Assembly: GCA_002309765.1 (NCBI GenBank)
Contig: DBXY01000029.1
Location: 1 to 61,232, forward strand
From: Verrucomicrobia bacterium UBA1200
GTDB lineage: Bacteria; Verrucomicrobiota; Kiritimatiellia; RFP12; UBA1067
Direction: 5' to 3'
Length of the DNA: 61,232 nt
The number at the start of each line of letters is the position of its first letter. Positions within the stretch are counted from its first letter, which is position 1. The notes under the pieces were generated by a model that was not told where the DNA came from, did no database searches, and was given only the letters and a program-made list of their open reading frames with translations. A program made the translations under genes and the position numbers. Shown one piece after another: positions 7,515 through 14,660 of this stretch.

Positions 7515-8648
7515 TTACAGAGGTTCCACACGGACTGTAAACGACCCCGTCGCGGTCGGCTGATCACGCGATACGCCATCAGCCGTCACCTCCACTTGCC
7601 ACACGCCGTTAGTCTCCGGCCTCCCCAAAATGATACCCTCAAGACGCGACGAAAGCCGCATACCGGGAGGCAGCCCTTCGCAGGAGAACGAAACGGGATA
7701 GGCATCCTCATTGACGTACAACTTCAGCTCCTCACGCTTTCCCTCTGTCCACACCACCTCTTCCTTTGGGAGTTGCAGAACGGGGGCGGCGCAATTCTCC
7801 GGACGACGGAAAATGGCCGTATACGTCCCTTCCGAAAAATGGGTGCCAACCGCCAATTGAGATTTTTCGTAAACAAAACGCCCGTCGGGATATCGCCAGC
7901 CGGCAAAAACGGACCCTTGGCTCGGTTCCGCCATAAGCGTTACGGTTTGCCCCTCCCGGACAAAGTCAACAGGGGGTATCATTCTTACCCGGCCAGCGGC
8001 ACCGCCCTTTTGGTCAACCGCCGTATCGATGTGAATCTTAGCCTCTTGAACGATCGAGGCGGCCGAAACGCCGTTTTCAATTCCCGGCGCCCCCGGTATT
8101 GCCGCTTCTACCGCGAGCATCCATTCAAGCGAAAGCGTCTTTTCTTTTTTAACGCCCATCTTTCCTTGGCGACCGGGGAAGTTCTGCATCGTTTTTGTAC
8201 CATCGGGGCGCGTCCAGTAAACTCCCACGTATGGCGCATCTTTGTTTATTGACGGTGTGTTCCTTACCAATTCATAGGCGGGCAGGCATTTATTCTTTTC
8301 CACAAGCACGAAATACCAGTTACGCTTTTTCTGCCAGGACTTCACTGCCGCGCCGGTCAGGGCTTTGTGCAGACGTGAACAATGGCCACATCCGTTCAGC
8401 GTCACCACCACAACTACAGGAACGTGCGCGGACGCCGCCATATTAGTCACCGCTTCAAAATTGGTCATCCACGCGCCGCGTTTCACATTTGTTGTTGCAA
8501 TCTCGGTCGACAAGTCCTCCCGAAGTGCCCCGGACCACAGAACGCGTTGCTCCTCGGAAACGCGCAAATTGTTTCCCACGCCAAGCAACACGGACAACAC
8601 AGGCACAGCGAGCAACACGCGCCAGTCAAGGCTATGCAAAAAATTCAA
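7515..8648 (-). CDS. Membrane-anchored thioredoxin-like protein with InlB-type and Ig-like modules
   Basis: A 377-residue exported protein. The hydrophobic stretch near residues 10-25 (VLLAVPVLSVLLGVG) should act as signal or anchor. A thioredoxin-like domain follows (about 50-185) with active site NGCGHCSRLHKAL, so a CxxC motif is present. Next is a divergent InlB B-repeat-like module (about 225-290: VTLMAEPSQGSVFAGWRYPDG) and a C-terminal putative Ig-like module (about 300-377: LPPGMRLSSRLEGIILGRPE). The start is TTG at 8648: an in-frame TAG lies just upstream and GGAG sits 9 bases before. It precedes the MauE/DoxX gene. A periplasmic thiol-disulfide role is inferred; the partner proteins are not known. 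Confidence 0.8.
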   Translation of the reverse strand: MNFLHSLDWRVLLAVPVLSVLLGVGNNLRVSEEQRVLWSGALREDLSTEIATTNVKRGAWMTNFEAVTNMAASAHVPVVVVVTLNGCGHCSRLHKALTGAAVKSWQKKRNWYFVLVEKNKCLPAYELVRNTPSINKDAPYVGVYWTRPDGTKTMQNFPGRQGKMGVKKEKTLSLEWMLAVEAAIPGAPGIENGVSAASIVQEAKIHIDTAVDQKGGAAGRVRMIPPVDFVREGQTVTLMAEPSQGSVFAGWRYPDGRFVYEKSQLAVGTHFSEGTYTAIFRRPENCAAPVLQLPKEEVVWTEGKREELKLYVNEDAYPVSFSCEGLPPGMRLSSRLEGIILGRPETNGVWQVEVTADGVSRDQPTATGSFTVRVEPL

Positions 8649-8935
8649 GACACGATTCTCCAGCTAGTGTTTCCCAAACCCGCTGGCAATTAGCAAATGC
8701 GACACCCACCGCACAGCCAACGCCGACAATACTCCCATGTGAACGGAAAGTAATTTAGCACATTCCGGTGGGGGTTGCAAGAGGGAATATGGCGGCTTGG
8801 GGGATGCGCAGGGACACATCAGTCCGTAAAGACGGGATTCGCATTGGAGTTTTGCGCCACCCATTCGGGAACGGCAGCATCCCGAGCGTCCAGGGAAGAA
8901 CAGTGTCCCCGGACACTCGGGAATTTCCGAGCATT
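8649..8935. other. Intergenic region between cysK and the thioredoxin-like gene
   Basis: A 287-base spacer without a convincing gene. It holds a minus-strand sigma-70-like promoter (8752-8780) and a nested inverted repeat at 8881-8921: outer arms CCCGAG and CTCGGG, inner palindrome AGTGTCC-CC-GGACACT. The hairpin lies just downstream of the cysK stop but lacks a T-tract, so a role as an intrinsic terminator is doubtful; mRNA stabilisation or a protein site is possible. Confidence 0.5.
8752..8780 (-). promoter_or_regulatory. Sigma-70-type promoter for the thioredoxin/MauE/thi genes
   Basis: On the minus strand TTGCAA, 17 bases, TAAATT. Spacing is optimal and both hexamers are close to consensus. 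It would start transcription about 95 bases upstream of the TTG start at 8648, making a separate promoter for the second half of the sulfur cluster. Confidence 0.55.
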
Positions 8936-9859
8936 CTACTCGAAAAGCCAAGTCGAAAGGTAGCGCTCGCCAGTATCCGGGAGAAGTGCGACAATCGTCT
9001 TGCCCGCGAACTCGGGGCGTTTCGAGAGTTCCAACGCCGCCCATAGGGCCGCGCCGGAAGAGATACCGACCAAAAGCCCCTCCTGAGCCGCCGCCGCGCG
9101 GGCAGTGGCGCCAGCGTTATCCGCGCTCGCCTTAATGACTTCCGTCAGGATCGAGGTGTCCAGCACTTTCGGAACGAAGCCGGCGCCGATACCCTGGATT
9201 TTGTGCGGGCCGGGCTGTCCGCCGGAAAGGACCGGAGAAGTGTCCGGCTCCACCGCGAAAAGCTGCACCTCCGGATTTTGCTCCTTGAGGAACTTGCCAG
9301 TACCGGTGATGGTGCCGCCGGTACCAACGCCAGCGACGAATGCCGCCACTTCGCCGTTCGTGTCAGCCCATACCTCCGGGCCGGTCGTGCGGTAGTGGAA
9401 GTCGGGATTGGCGGGGTTCTCAAACTGCTGGAGAATCACCGATCCGGGTGTCGCATCGCGGAGATCGTTCGCCATGGCGATGGCGCCCTTCATTCCCGCC
9501 GCGCCAGGCGTAAGGACAATTTCCGCGCCGTAGGCGGCGGCGAGCTTGCGACGCTCAATACTCATCGTTTCTGGCATAGTGAGGATAAGGTGGTAGCCCT
9601 TAACCGCGCTCACCAGCGCAAGCCCGACACCAGTGTTGCCGCTCGTCGGCTCGATAATCGTCGCGCCCGGTTTGAGAATGCCGTCACGCTCAGCCGCCTC
9701 GACCATCGCAAGGGCGATACGATCCTTAACGCTTCCGCCCGGATTGAAGAACTCGACTTTCGCCAGTACCTTCGCACCGCCTTTGTTCAGTTTGTCGGAG
9801 ATTTCGACCAGAGGCGTTCCGCCGACCTTATCCAAGATGCTTTTTACCGTATTGCTCAT
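8936..9859 (-). CDS. cysK: Cysteine synthase (O-acetylserine sulfhydrylase)
   Basis: PLP enzyme of 307 residues making cysteine from O-acetylserine and sulfide. Start MSNTVKSILDKVGGTPLVEI is used, as it matches the family N-terminus; a longer in-frame start lies inside the upstream gene. The PLP-lysine lies in FFNPGGSVKDRIA (about residue 42), the substrate loop in EPTSGNTGVGLA, the phosphate-binding loop in GVGTGGTITGTG, and the C-terminal serine region in VGISSGAALWAA. The end reads LPDTGERYLSTWLF, as usual in CysK. It sits between a DUF3034-like outer-membrane protein and the thioredoxin-like gene in a sulfur assimilation cluster. Confidence 0.97.
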   Translation of the reverse strand: MSNTVKSILDKVGGTPLVEISDKLNKGGAKVLAKVEFFNPGGSVKDRIALAMVEAAERDGILKPGATIIEPTSGNTGVGLALVSAVKGYHLILTMPETMSIERRKLAAAYGAEIVLTPGAAGMKGAIAMANDLRDATPGSVILQQFENPANPDFHYRTTGPEVWADTNGEVAAFVAGVGTGGTITGTGKFLKEQNPEVQLFAVEPDTSPVLSGGQPGPHKIQGIGAGFVPKVLDTSILTEVIKASADNAGATARAAAAQEGLLVGISSGAALWAALELSKRPEFAGKTIVALLPDTGERYLSTWLFE

Positions 9860-9896
9860 GATGAGAGTTTCCTTTCCAATTGCTGTTGTTATGGGG

Positions 9897-10766
9897 TTAA
9901 AACTGATACTGCACACTAAGAACAAGGCCAGAACCGACGCCAAGGTCCTTCGCCGAGCCGCGGCGATAGAACTTGTCCTTGTCGCCGGTTTCGGCAAACG
10001 CCGCGACAAGCGACAGATTTTTGGTGACGAACCACGCGACGTGACCATCGTAATAGTCATGGTTGCGGATACCGTCGCCGGCATCAACGCCCTGCTTGTA
10101 TTCAAGACCGATCGCCACATTCTCCGCCGGGAGTACGTCGATATTGCCAAACGCCACCACGTCATAATCGTTGTGCCCCACCACACCGTTCACCACCTCA
10201 TCCGAGAGCAGCAAACCGGCGGAGAGCAGAACCGGGACCGGGGTCTGGGTGATAAGTTTCGTCGCGACCACATACGCGTCGAATCCGTCATCATCTAAGC
10301 CAAGAGCGTCCACCGTGCTGGAATCGGTGTATTTGTACACACCGCCCACAGCGAGCGCCGGCACCCATGCAGTATCAAAGGCGTTTTCGTCAAGAAACCG
10401 CAATTTAGCGCCAAGATTGTAGGTGTTGATACTCTTGTCGCCGTATTTGTGCGCGTTAATGAACCCGTAACCGCCGGAGACCTCCAAGCGATCGGCGAAG
10501 GTGATGGCCGCCGAACCCGCCCACCAATTGATTCCGGCATCGCTAAGGTTCACGTACCAGGCACCCACCTGGGGTTTAGACACCACCTGGTTCACACTGT
10601 TTGACTCGCCACCCTCCCACGGCAGTCCGGCCGTGTACGCGAGAGGGTTGAAAGCGATACCGCCCGTACCCTGCAGGTTGTTAAGCGGAACACCCGCTTG
10701 AAGGGTTGCGCCAACGAGAATGAAAGTTGCGGCAGCCGCGGTGAGTTTGAGGTTCTTATTGTTCAT
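9897..10766 (-). CDS. DUF3034-like outer-membrane beta-barrel protein
   Basis: A 289-residue exported protein. Residues 1-24 (MNNKNLKLTAAAATFILVGA then TLQA) form a signal peptide. The mature part has alternating beta-strand patterns with many aromatic residues, glycine-rich turns and a C-terminal VLSVQYQF, whose final phenylalanine is typical of BAM-assembled barrels. The N-terminal GVPLNNLQGTGGIAFNPLAY resembles the DUF3034 family. It lies between metY and cysK, so it may be a pore for a sulfur compound, but no substrate can be read from the sequence. Confidence 0.75.
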   Translation of the reverse strand: MNNKNLKLTAAAATFILVGATLQAGVPLNNLQGTGGIAFNPLAYTAGLPWEGGESNSVNQVVSKPQVGAWYVNLSDAGINWWAGSAAITFADRLEVSGGYGFINAHKYGDKSINTYNLGAKLRFLDENAFDTAWVPALAVGGVYKYTDSSTVDALGLDDDGFDAYVVATKLITQTPVPVLLSAGLLLSDEVVNGVVGHNDYDVVAFGNIDVLPAENVAIGLEYKQGVDAGDGIRNHDYYDGHVAWFVTKNLSLVAAFAETGDKDKFYRRGSAKDLGVGSGLVLSVQYQF

Positions 10767-10820
10767 GTCATTGTTCCTTTCTTGGTTGTTGTGATGTCAG
10801 AAGTTTGATGTCCTTGTCCG

Positions 10821-12116
10821 TCAAATCGCTGCAAGCGCATCTTCCAGCGCCCCGATGATGTCGTCAATGTGCTCCAACCCGATCGAGAGCCGGATCAGTT
10901 CAGGCTGGATGCCGCCTTTTGCCAAATCCTCTTCCGAGAGTTGGGAATGCGTGGTTGAAGCGGGATGTATAATCAGGCTCTTGGCATCGCCGACATTGGC
11001 GAGGATCGAGAAAATCTCGCCGTTGGCCGCGTCTGCAAGTTTCCGCGCCGCCTCCGCACCTCCGTGTACCCCGAAGACAACCACTCCGCCAGCCCCGTTC
11101 GGCAGGTATTTCGCCGCCAGCTCCGGTTGGGTTAGCGCCGGATATTTTACCCACGAAACCTTCGGATGGTTCTGGAGCCACTTGGCTACGGCGAGAGCAT
11201 TCTCGCTGTGCTTCGCGATACGGAGCGGAAGCGATTCTACCCCCTGCAGGAAAATCCAGGCGGCATCCGGCGCAAGAGTCGGCCCCTGATTGCGCAAACC
11301 AACCGTCAGAAGTCGGAGGGAAAAGGCGACCGGCTTAAGCGGATCGGGCAGATCATGGGCGAAGCGGAGCCCGTGGTACCCGCGGTCAGGCTCATTGTAA
11401 AGCGCAAACTTCGGATCGGTCCAGTCGAAGTTTCCGGCATCCACCACCACACCGCCGATACCGGTACCGTGCCCGCCAATCCACTTTGAAAGGGAGTGGA
11501 TGACGAGATTGGCACCATGATCGATAGGGCGGATCAATGTGGGAGGGGTGAAGGTCGCATCCACCACGAGAGGGAGGTGGTGTTTCCTCGCGATGGATGC
11601 GTAACCTTCAATGTCAGAAATGTCAAGAGCGGGGTTGCCGACGGTTTCGATAAAGAGAAGCCTAGTCTTCTCGTTAATCGCGGCCTCGACAGCCTCAAAG
11701 TCATTTACCGGCGTGAAGTTAACCTTTATGCCGAAATTTGGGAGAATCGCGTCGAACTGGCTAAAGGTGCCACCGTAAAGATTACTCGCCGCCACCACCT
11801 CATCGCCAGCGCGGGCAATATTGGTAATGGTAAAGAAAATCGCCGCCGTCCCGCTTGCCAGCGTCTGAGCTGCCGCACCGCCTTCAATTGCCGCCAAACG
11901 TTTTGCCAAGACATCGTTGGTCGGATTCATCAGGCGGGCATAGATATTGCCAAGCTCGCGCAGCCCGAAGAGATCCGCTCCATGCTTTGAATCATGGAAA
12001 TTGTATGCCGTGGTACGGTAAACCGGCACCGCCCGCGCGTTGGTCGCCGGGTCGCCGAAAACGCTCTGTCCTGCGTGTACCGCCAAGGTCTCAACATGGT
12101 ATTTTTTGTTCGTCAT
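10821..12116 (-). CDS. metY: O-acetylhomoserine sulfhydrylase
   Basis: PLP enzyme of 431 residues, Cys/Met metabolism family, forming homocysteine from O-acetylhomoserine and sulfide. Start MTNKKYHVETLAVHAGQ is set by AAAGGAGGAACG immediately upstream; an in-frame start at 12143 would precede this site. Features: VPVYRTTAYNFHD, YARLMNPTND, ALASGTAA-type segment (TLASGTAAIFFT), VVDATFTPP, and the PLP-lysine in NLVIHSLSKWIGGHGTGIGG (about residue 210). The long insert FDWTDPKFALYNEPDRGYHG is characteristic of MetY rather than MetB/MetC. First gene of the sulfur cluster; promoters and a LysR-type box lie upstream. Confidence 0.96.
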   Translation of the reverse strand: MTNKKYHVETLAVHAGQSVFGDPATNARAVPVYRTTAYNFHDSKHGADLFGLRELGNIYARLMNPTNDVLAKRLAAIEGGAAAQTLASGTAAIFFTITNIARAGDEVVAASNLYGGTFSQFDAILPNFGIKVNFTPVNDFEAVEAAINEKTRLLFIETVGNPALDISDIEGYASIARKHHLPLVVDATFTPPTLIRPIDHGANLVIHSLSKWIGGHGTGIGGVVVDAGNFDWTDPKFALYNEPDRGYHGLRFAHDLPDPLKPVAFSLRLLTVGLRNQGPTLAPDAAWIFLQGVESLPLRIAKHSENALAVAKWLQNHPKVSWVKYPALTQPELAAKYLPNGAGGVVVFGVHGGAEAARKLADAANGEIFSILANVGDAKSLIIHPASTTHSQLSEEDLAKGGIQPELIRLSIGLEHIDDIIGALEDALAAI

Positions 12117-12151
12117 GTTCGTTCCTCCTTTTTGTGCTGTCAATGGCGGGT

Positions 12152-12180
12152 ATTATAGCACGATGCCGCGATAAATGATA
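12152..12180 (-). promoter_or_regulatory. Proximal sigma-70-type promoter of metY
   Basis: A perfect TATAAT (minus strand, 12152-12157) with TTATCA 18 bases upstream. The expected start of transcription is near 12145, about 29 bases before the metY ATG, so the leader would just hold the ribosome-binding site. Confidence 0.6.
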
Positions 12181-12203
12181 ATCGGAAAAAACGGCACCAA
12201 CCC

Positions 12204-12218
12204 ATAGGCAAAACCTAT
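12204..12218. promoter_or_regulatory. LysR-type box (ATAGG-N5-CCTAT) upstream of metY
   Basis: A perfect 5-base inverted repeat with a T-N11-A core, the usual LTTR pattern, lying between the distal and proximal metY promoters. The LysR gene at the end of the same gene run (881-1783) is a natural candidate to bind it. No experimental support; the assignment rests on pattern and position. Confidence 0.4.
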
Positions 12219-12219
12219 C

Positions 12220-12248
12220 ACCATATTGCCTAGTTTTGGTACTGTCAA
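12220..12248 (-). promoter_or_regulatory. Distal sigma-70-type promoter of metY
   Basis: TTGACA (perfect -35), 17 bases, TATGGT on the minus strand. It overlaps the edge of the LysR-type box, as expected for a regulated promoter. Transcripts would begin roughly 95-100 bases upstream of metY. Confidence 0.45.
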
Positions 12249-12332
12249 ATAGCCCGCAAACGCAAACGTTATAATCGCCGGTCGGGTCTGGCCATTAGTC
12301 TTAAATCCCAACGGCGGTCTAAACCCGATTTT

Positions 12333-12348
12333 TTTACATTTTTGTAAT
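12333..12348. promoter_or_regulatory. Inverted-repeat operator candidate upstream of glnA
   Basis: TTTACA, 4 bases, TGTAAT. It matches the repeats upstream of glnB and carA apart from one base less in the spacer. A second partial copy (TTTTCA-N6-TGTAA, 12363-12379) ends 30 bases before the -24 element, the same distance as the repeat in the other two promoters. Confidence 0.5.
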
Positions 12349-12409
12349 GCCTTAACCGGACATTTTCAATCCTTTGTAATTTTTTGCCCGTAAAAACAGT
12401 GTTTTGCGT

Positions 12410-12424
12410 TGGCACGGCCCTTGC
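12410..12424 (+). promoter_or_regulatory. Sigma-54 promoter of glnA
   Basis: TGGCACGGCCCTTGC, an essentially perfect -24/-12 match with GG-N10-GC. The start of transcription would be near 12436, giving a leader of about 49 bases before the glnA ATG at 12485. This rules out the in-frame start at 12404, which would lie upstream of the transcript start. Confidence 0.85.
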
Positions 12425-12484
12425 GTATGTGTTTGTGCAAGGCGGACGCTACAATGGCGAACCGTCTATAGAAAGGAAACGACA

Positions 12485-14587
12485 ATGACGGAAGAGACGA
12501 AGAGTGCGACCGACTTCGGTGCCGATGTATTCGGTGAAGAGGCGATAAGAACTTATCTAAGCAAAGATACTGCGAAGAAACTGCAAGCGACTATTCAAGA
12601 GGGAAAGCCGCTCGACCCATCCATCGCGGGCGAGGTTGCGCACGGCATTCGCCATTGGGCGATGGATCGCGGCGCGACGCATTACACGCACTGGTTCCTT
12701 CCGATGACGGGCTTCACTGCTGAAAAGCACGACTCGTTCCTGGAATTGAAGGACGGCGAACCGATCATGCAGTTCAGCGGCAAAAACCTTATTGTCGGCG
12801 AACCGGACGCATCGTCCTTCCCCTCCGGCGGCATACGCTCCACCTTCGAAGCAAGAGGATACACCGCATGGGATCCTACATCGCCGGCGTTTATCAAGCG
12901 GCATTCCAACGGGGCCACATTGTGCATTCCGACCGCGTTTTGCGCCTACACCGGCGAGTCGCTTGACAAGAAAACGCCGCTGCTTCGATCAATGCAAGCG
13001 CTTGACAAGTCGCTAAAGCGTTTGATGAAGATTTTCGGGCGCGAAAGCGCGCATACCGCCTGCACGCTAGGCGCGGAACAGGAATACTTCCTCATCGACA
13101 AGGAGTACTGGAAAAAGCGTCCCGACCTTGTGCTAACGGGCAGAACGCTCTTCGGCGCTCCTTCCGCGAAAGGCCAACAATTGGAGGACCACTATTTTGG
13201 TACCATCCCCGACCGGGTTCTGTCCTTCATGAACGATGTGGAACGCGAACTTTGGCGGCTAGGTATTCCGGCCAAGACACGCCACAACGAAGTTGCGCCC
13301 GCGCAATTTGAGCTGGCCCCGCAATTTGAGGAGTTGAATCTCGCCAGCGACCACAATATGCTGGTCATGGACACTTTGCGCAATGTTGCCGAGAAACACG
13401 GTTTGAAGTGCCTCCTTCACGAAAAACCGTACGCCGGCGTTAACGGTTCCGGCAAACACAACAACTGGTCCGTGGCCTACGGCGGCAGGAATCTACTTGA
13501 TCCCGGCAACGACCCGCACGAGAACGCGGTATTCCTGACAATGCTCTGCGCGGTCATCGAGGCGGTCGATAAGCACGCCGACCTGTTGCGGGCTTCGGTG
13601 GCAGGGGCTGGCAATGACCACCGTCTCGGCGCAAACGAGGCACCTCCCGCCGTCATTTCAATCTATGTTGGCGACCAGCTCGCGGACGTTCTTGACCGCA
13701 TCGAAAACCCGAAGAGCGCGAAGCACGAGGCCAAAGGCACCTTGAAGGTGGGAGTCGATACTCTGCCCGCCATCCCCAAAGACGCCACCGACCGCAATCG
13801 GACCTCCCCGTTTGCGTTTACCGGCAACAAGTTCGAGTTCCGCGCCCCCGGATCAAGTGTCTGTTGCTCCGGTCCAATGACCGTTCTGAACACCATCGTC
13901 GCCGAGGCGGTTGACCGTATCGCCGGCGAACTGGAATCGGCCAAAGTCGCAGGGAAGGCGAAACCCGGCGAGCACACCGCAGCATTCCACAATGCCTTGC
14001 AAAAGATCTTGCAAGCATCGCTCAAGGCACACAAGCGCGTTGTTTTCAACGGCAACGGATACGAAGCCGATTGGCCGAAAGAAGCGGAGAAGCGCGGGCT
14101 TCCCAATGCGCCGGATACGCCGAGCGCTCTCGCCGCGTTCGCAAAGCCGGAAAACGCGGCACTTTTCAGCAAGTATGGCGTAATGACCAAGCGCGAGCTT
14201 GAAAGCCGCCATGAAATCTTCCTTGAAGAGTACGCGAAAAAGGTGAATATCGAGGGCGCTTGCGCACGGGACATCGCGAGCGAGATGATTCTTCCGGCCG
14301 TGAAAGCGGAATACCTTGAAACCGCGCAAGCGTTCGAAGCCACGAACAATGTCGGCGTTTCGTCGGGTACGGCTGCGCTCCGGGAAAGTCTCGTCGAACT
14401 TGGAAGCGGTCTAGACGCGCTCAAGTCGGGGCTCTATAAACTCGACGAAGCACTCAGCGGCAATGACGAAGCGGCGATTCTCTCGTCCATGCAGGCTTTG
14501 CGCACTACAATCGATGCGCTGGAGCGCAAGGTCTCAGCATCCCGCTGGCCGCTCCCGAAATATCGCGATATGTTGTTCCTCTATTGA
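12485..14587 (+). CDS. glnN: Glutamine synthetase type III
   Basis: Enzyme of 700 residues that makes glutamine from glutamate, ammonia and ATP. Length and sequence match GSIII (GlnN), much longer than the 450-470 residues of GSI. The type III N-terminus GIRHWAMDRGATHYTHWFLP, the metal-binding GAEQEYFLID (about residue 196-205), KTRHNEVAPAQFELAP and the ATP-side GVNGSGKHNNWS are visible; the C-terminal half ends with a helical region to KYRDMLFLY. The start follows AGAAAGGAAACG. The sigma-54 promoter just upstream shows nitrogen control. A hairpin separates it from purF. GSIII is common in Bacteroidota, cyanobacteria and PVC bacteria. Confidence 0.96.
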   Translation: MTEETKSATDFGADVFGEEAIRTYLSKDTAKKLQATIQEGKPLDPSIAGEVAHGIRHWAMDRGATHYTHWFLPMTGFTAEKHDSFLELKDGEPIMQFSGKNLIVGEPDASSFPSGGIRSTFEARGYTAWDPTSPAFIKRHSNGATLCIPTAFCAYTGESLDKKTPLLRSMQALDKSLKRLMKIFGRESAHTACTLGAEQEYFLIDKEYWKKRPDLVLTGRTLFGAPSAKGQQLEDHYFGTIPDRVLSFMNDVERELWRLGIPAKTRHNEVAPAQFELAPQFEELNLASDHNMLVMDTLRNVAEKHGLKCLLHEKPYAGVNGSGKHNNWSVAYGGRNLLDPGNDPHENAVFLTMLCAVIEAVDKHADLLRASVAGAGNDHRLGANEAPPAVISIYVGDQLADVLDRIENPKSAKHEAKGTLKVGVDTLPAIPKDATDRNRTSPFAFTGNKFEFRAPGSSVCCSGPMTVLNTIVAEAVDRIAGELESAKVAGKAKPGEHTAAFHNALQKILQASLKAHKRVVFNGNGYEADWPKEAEKRGLPNAPDTPSALAAFAKPENAALFSKYGVMTKRELESRHEIFLEEYAKKVNIEGACARDIASEMILPAVKAEYLETAQAFEATNNVGVSSGTAALRESLVELGSGLDALKSGLYKLDEALSGNDEAAILSSMQALRTTIDALERKVSASRWPLPKYRDMLFLY

Positions 14588-14614
14588 TGTTGGCACTCCC
14601 TAACAACAACCACG

Positions 14615-14642
14615 GCCGCGTTCCGTCTTATCGGAACGCGGC
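14615..14642 (+). terminator. Hairpin between glnA and purF
   Basis: Perfect 11-base stem (GCCGCGTTCCG and its complement) with a 6-base loop, 27 bases after the glnA stop, followed 10 bases later by CTGTTTTT. It looks like an intrinsic terminator with a delayed T-tract, and the purF ATG comes directly after that tract. It may partly terminate glnA transcripts and let a fraction read through into purF. Confidence 0.6.
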
Positions 14643-14660
14643 GCGTGTTACCTGTTTTTC

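Noticed and set aside
8881..8921. Hairpin after cysK as an intrinsic terminator or riboswitch
   Set aside because: No T-tract on the minus strand, and I could not fold it into a known sulfur riboswitch; kept only as an inverted repeat.
12404..12484. N-terminal extension of glutamine synthetase
   Set aside because: It would overlap the sigma-54 promoter; the Shine-Dalgarno AGAAAGGAAACG precedes the ATG at 12485.
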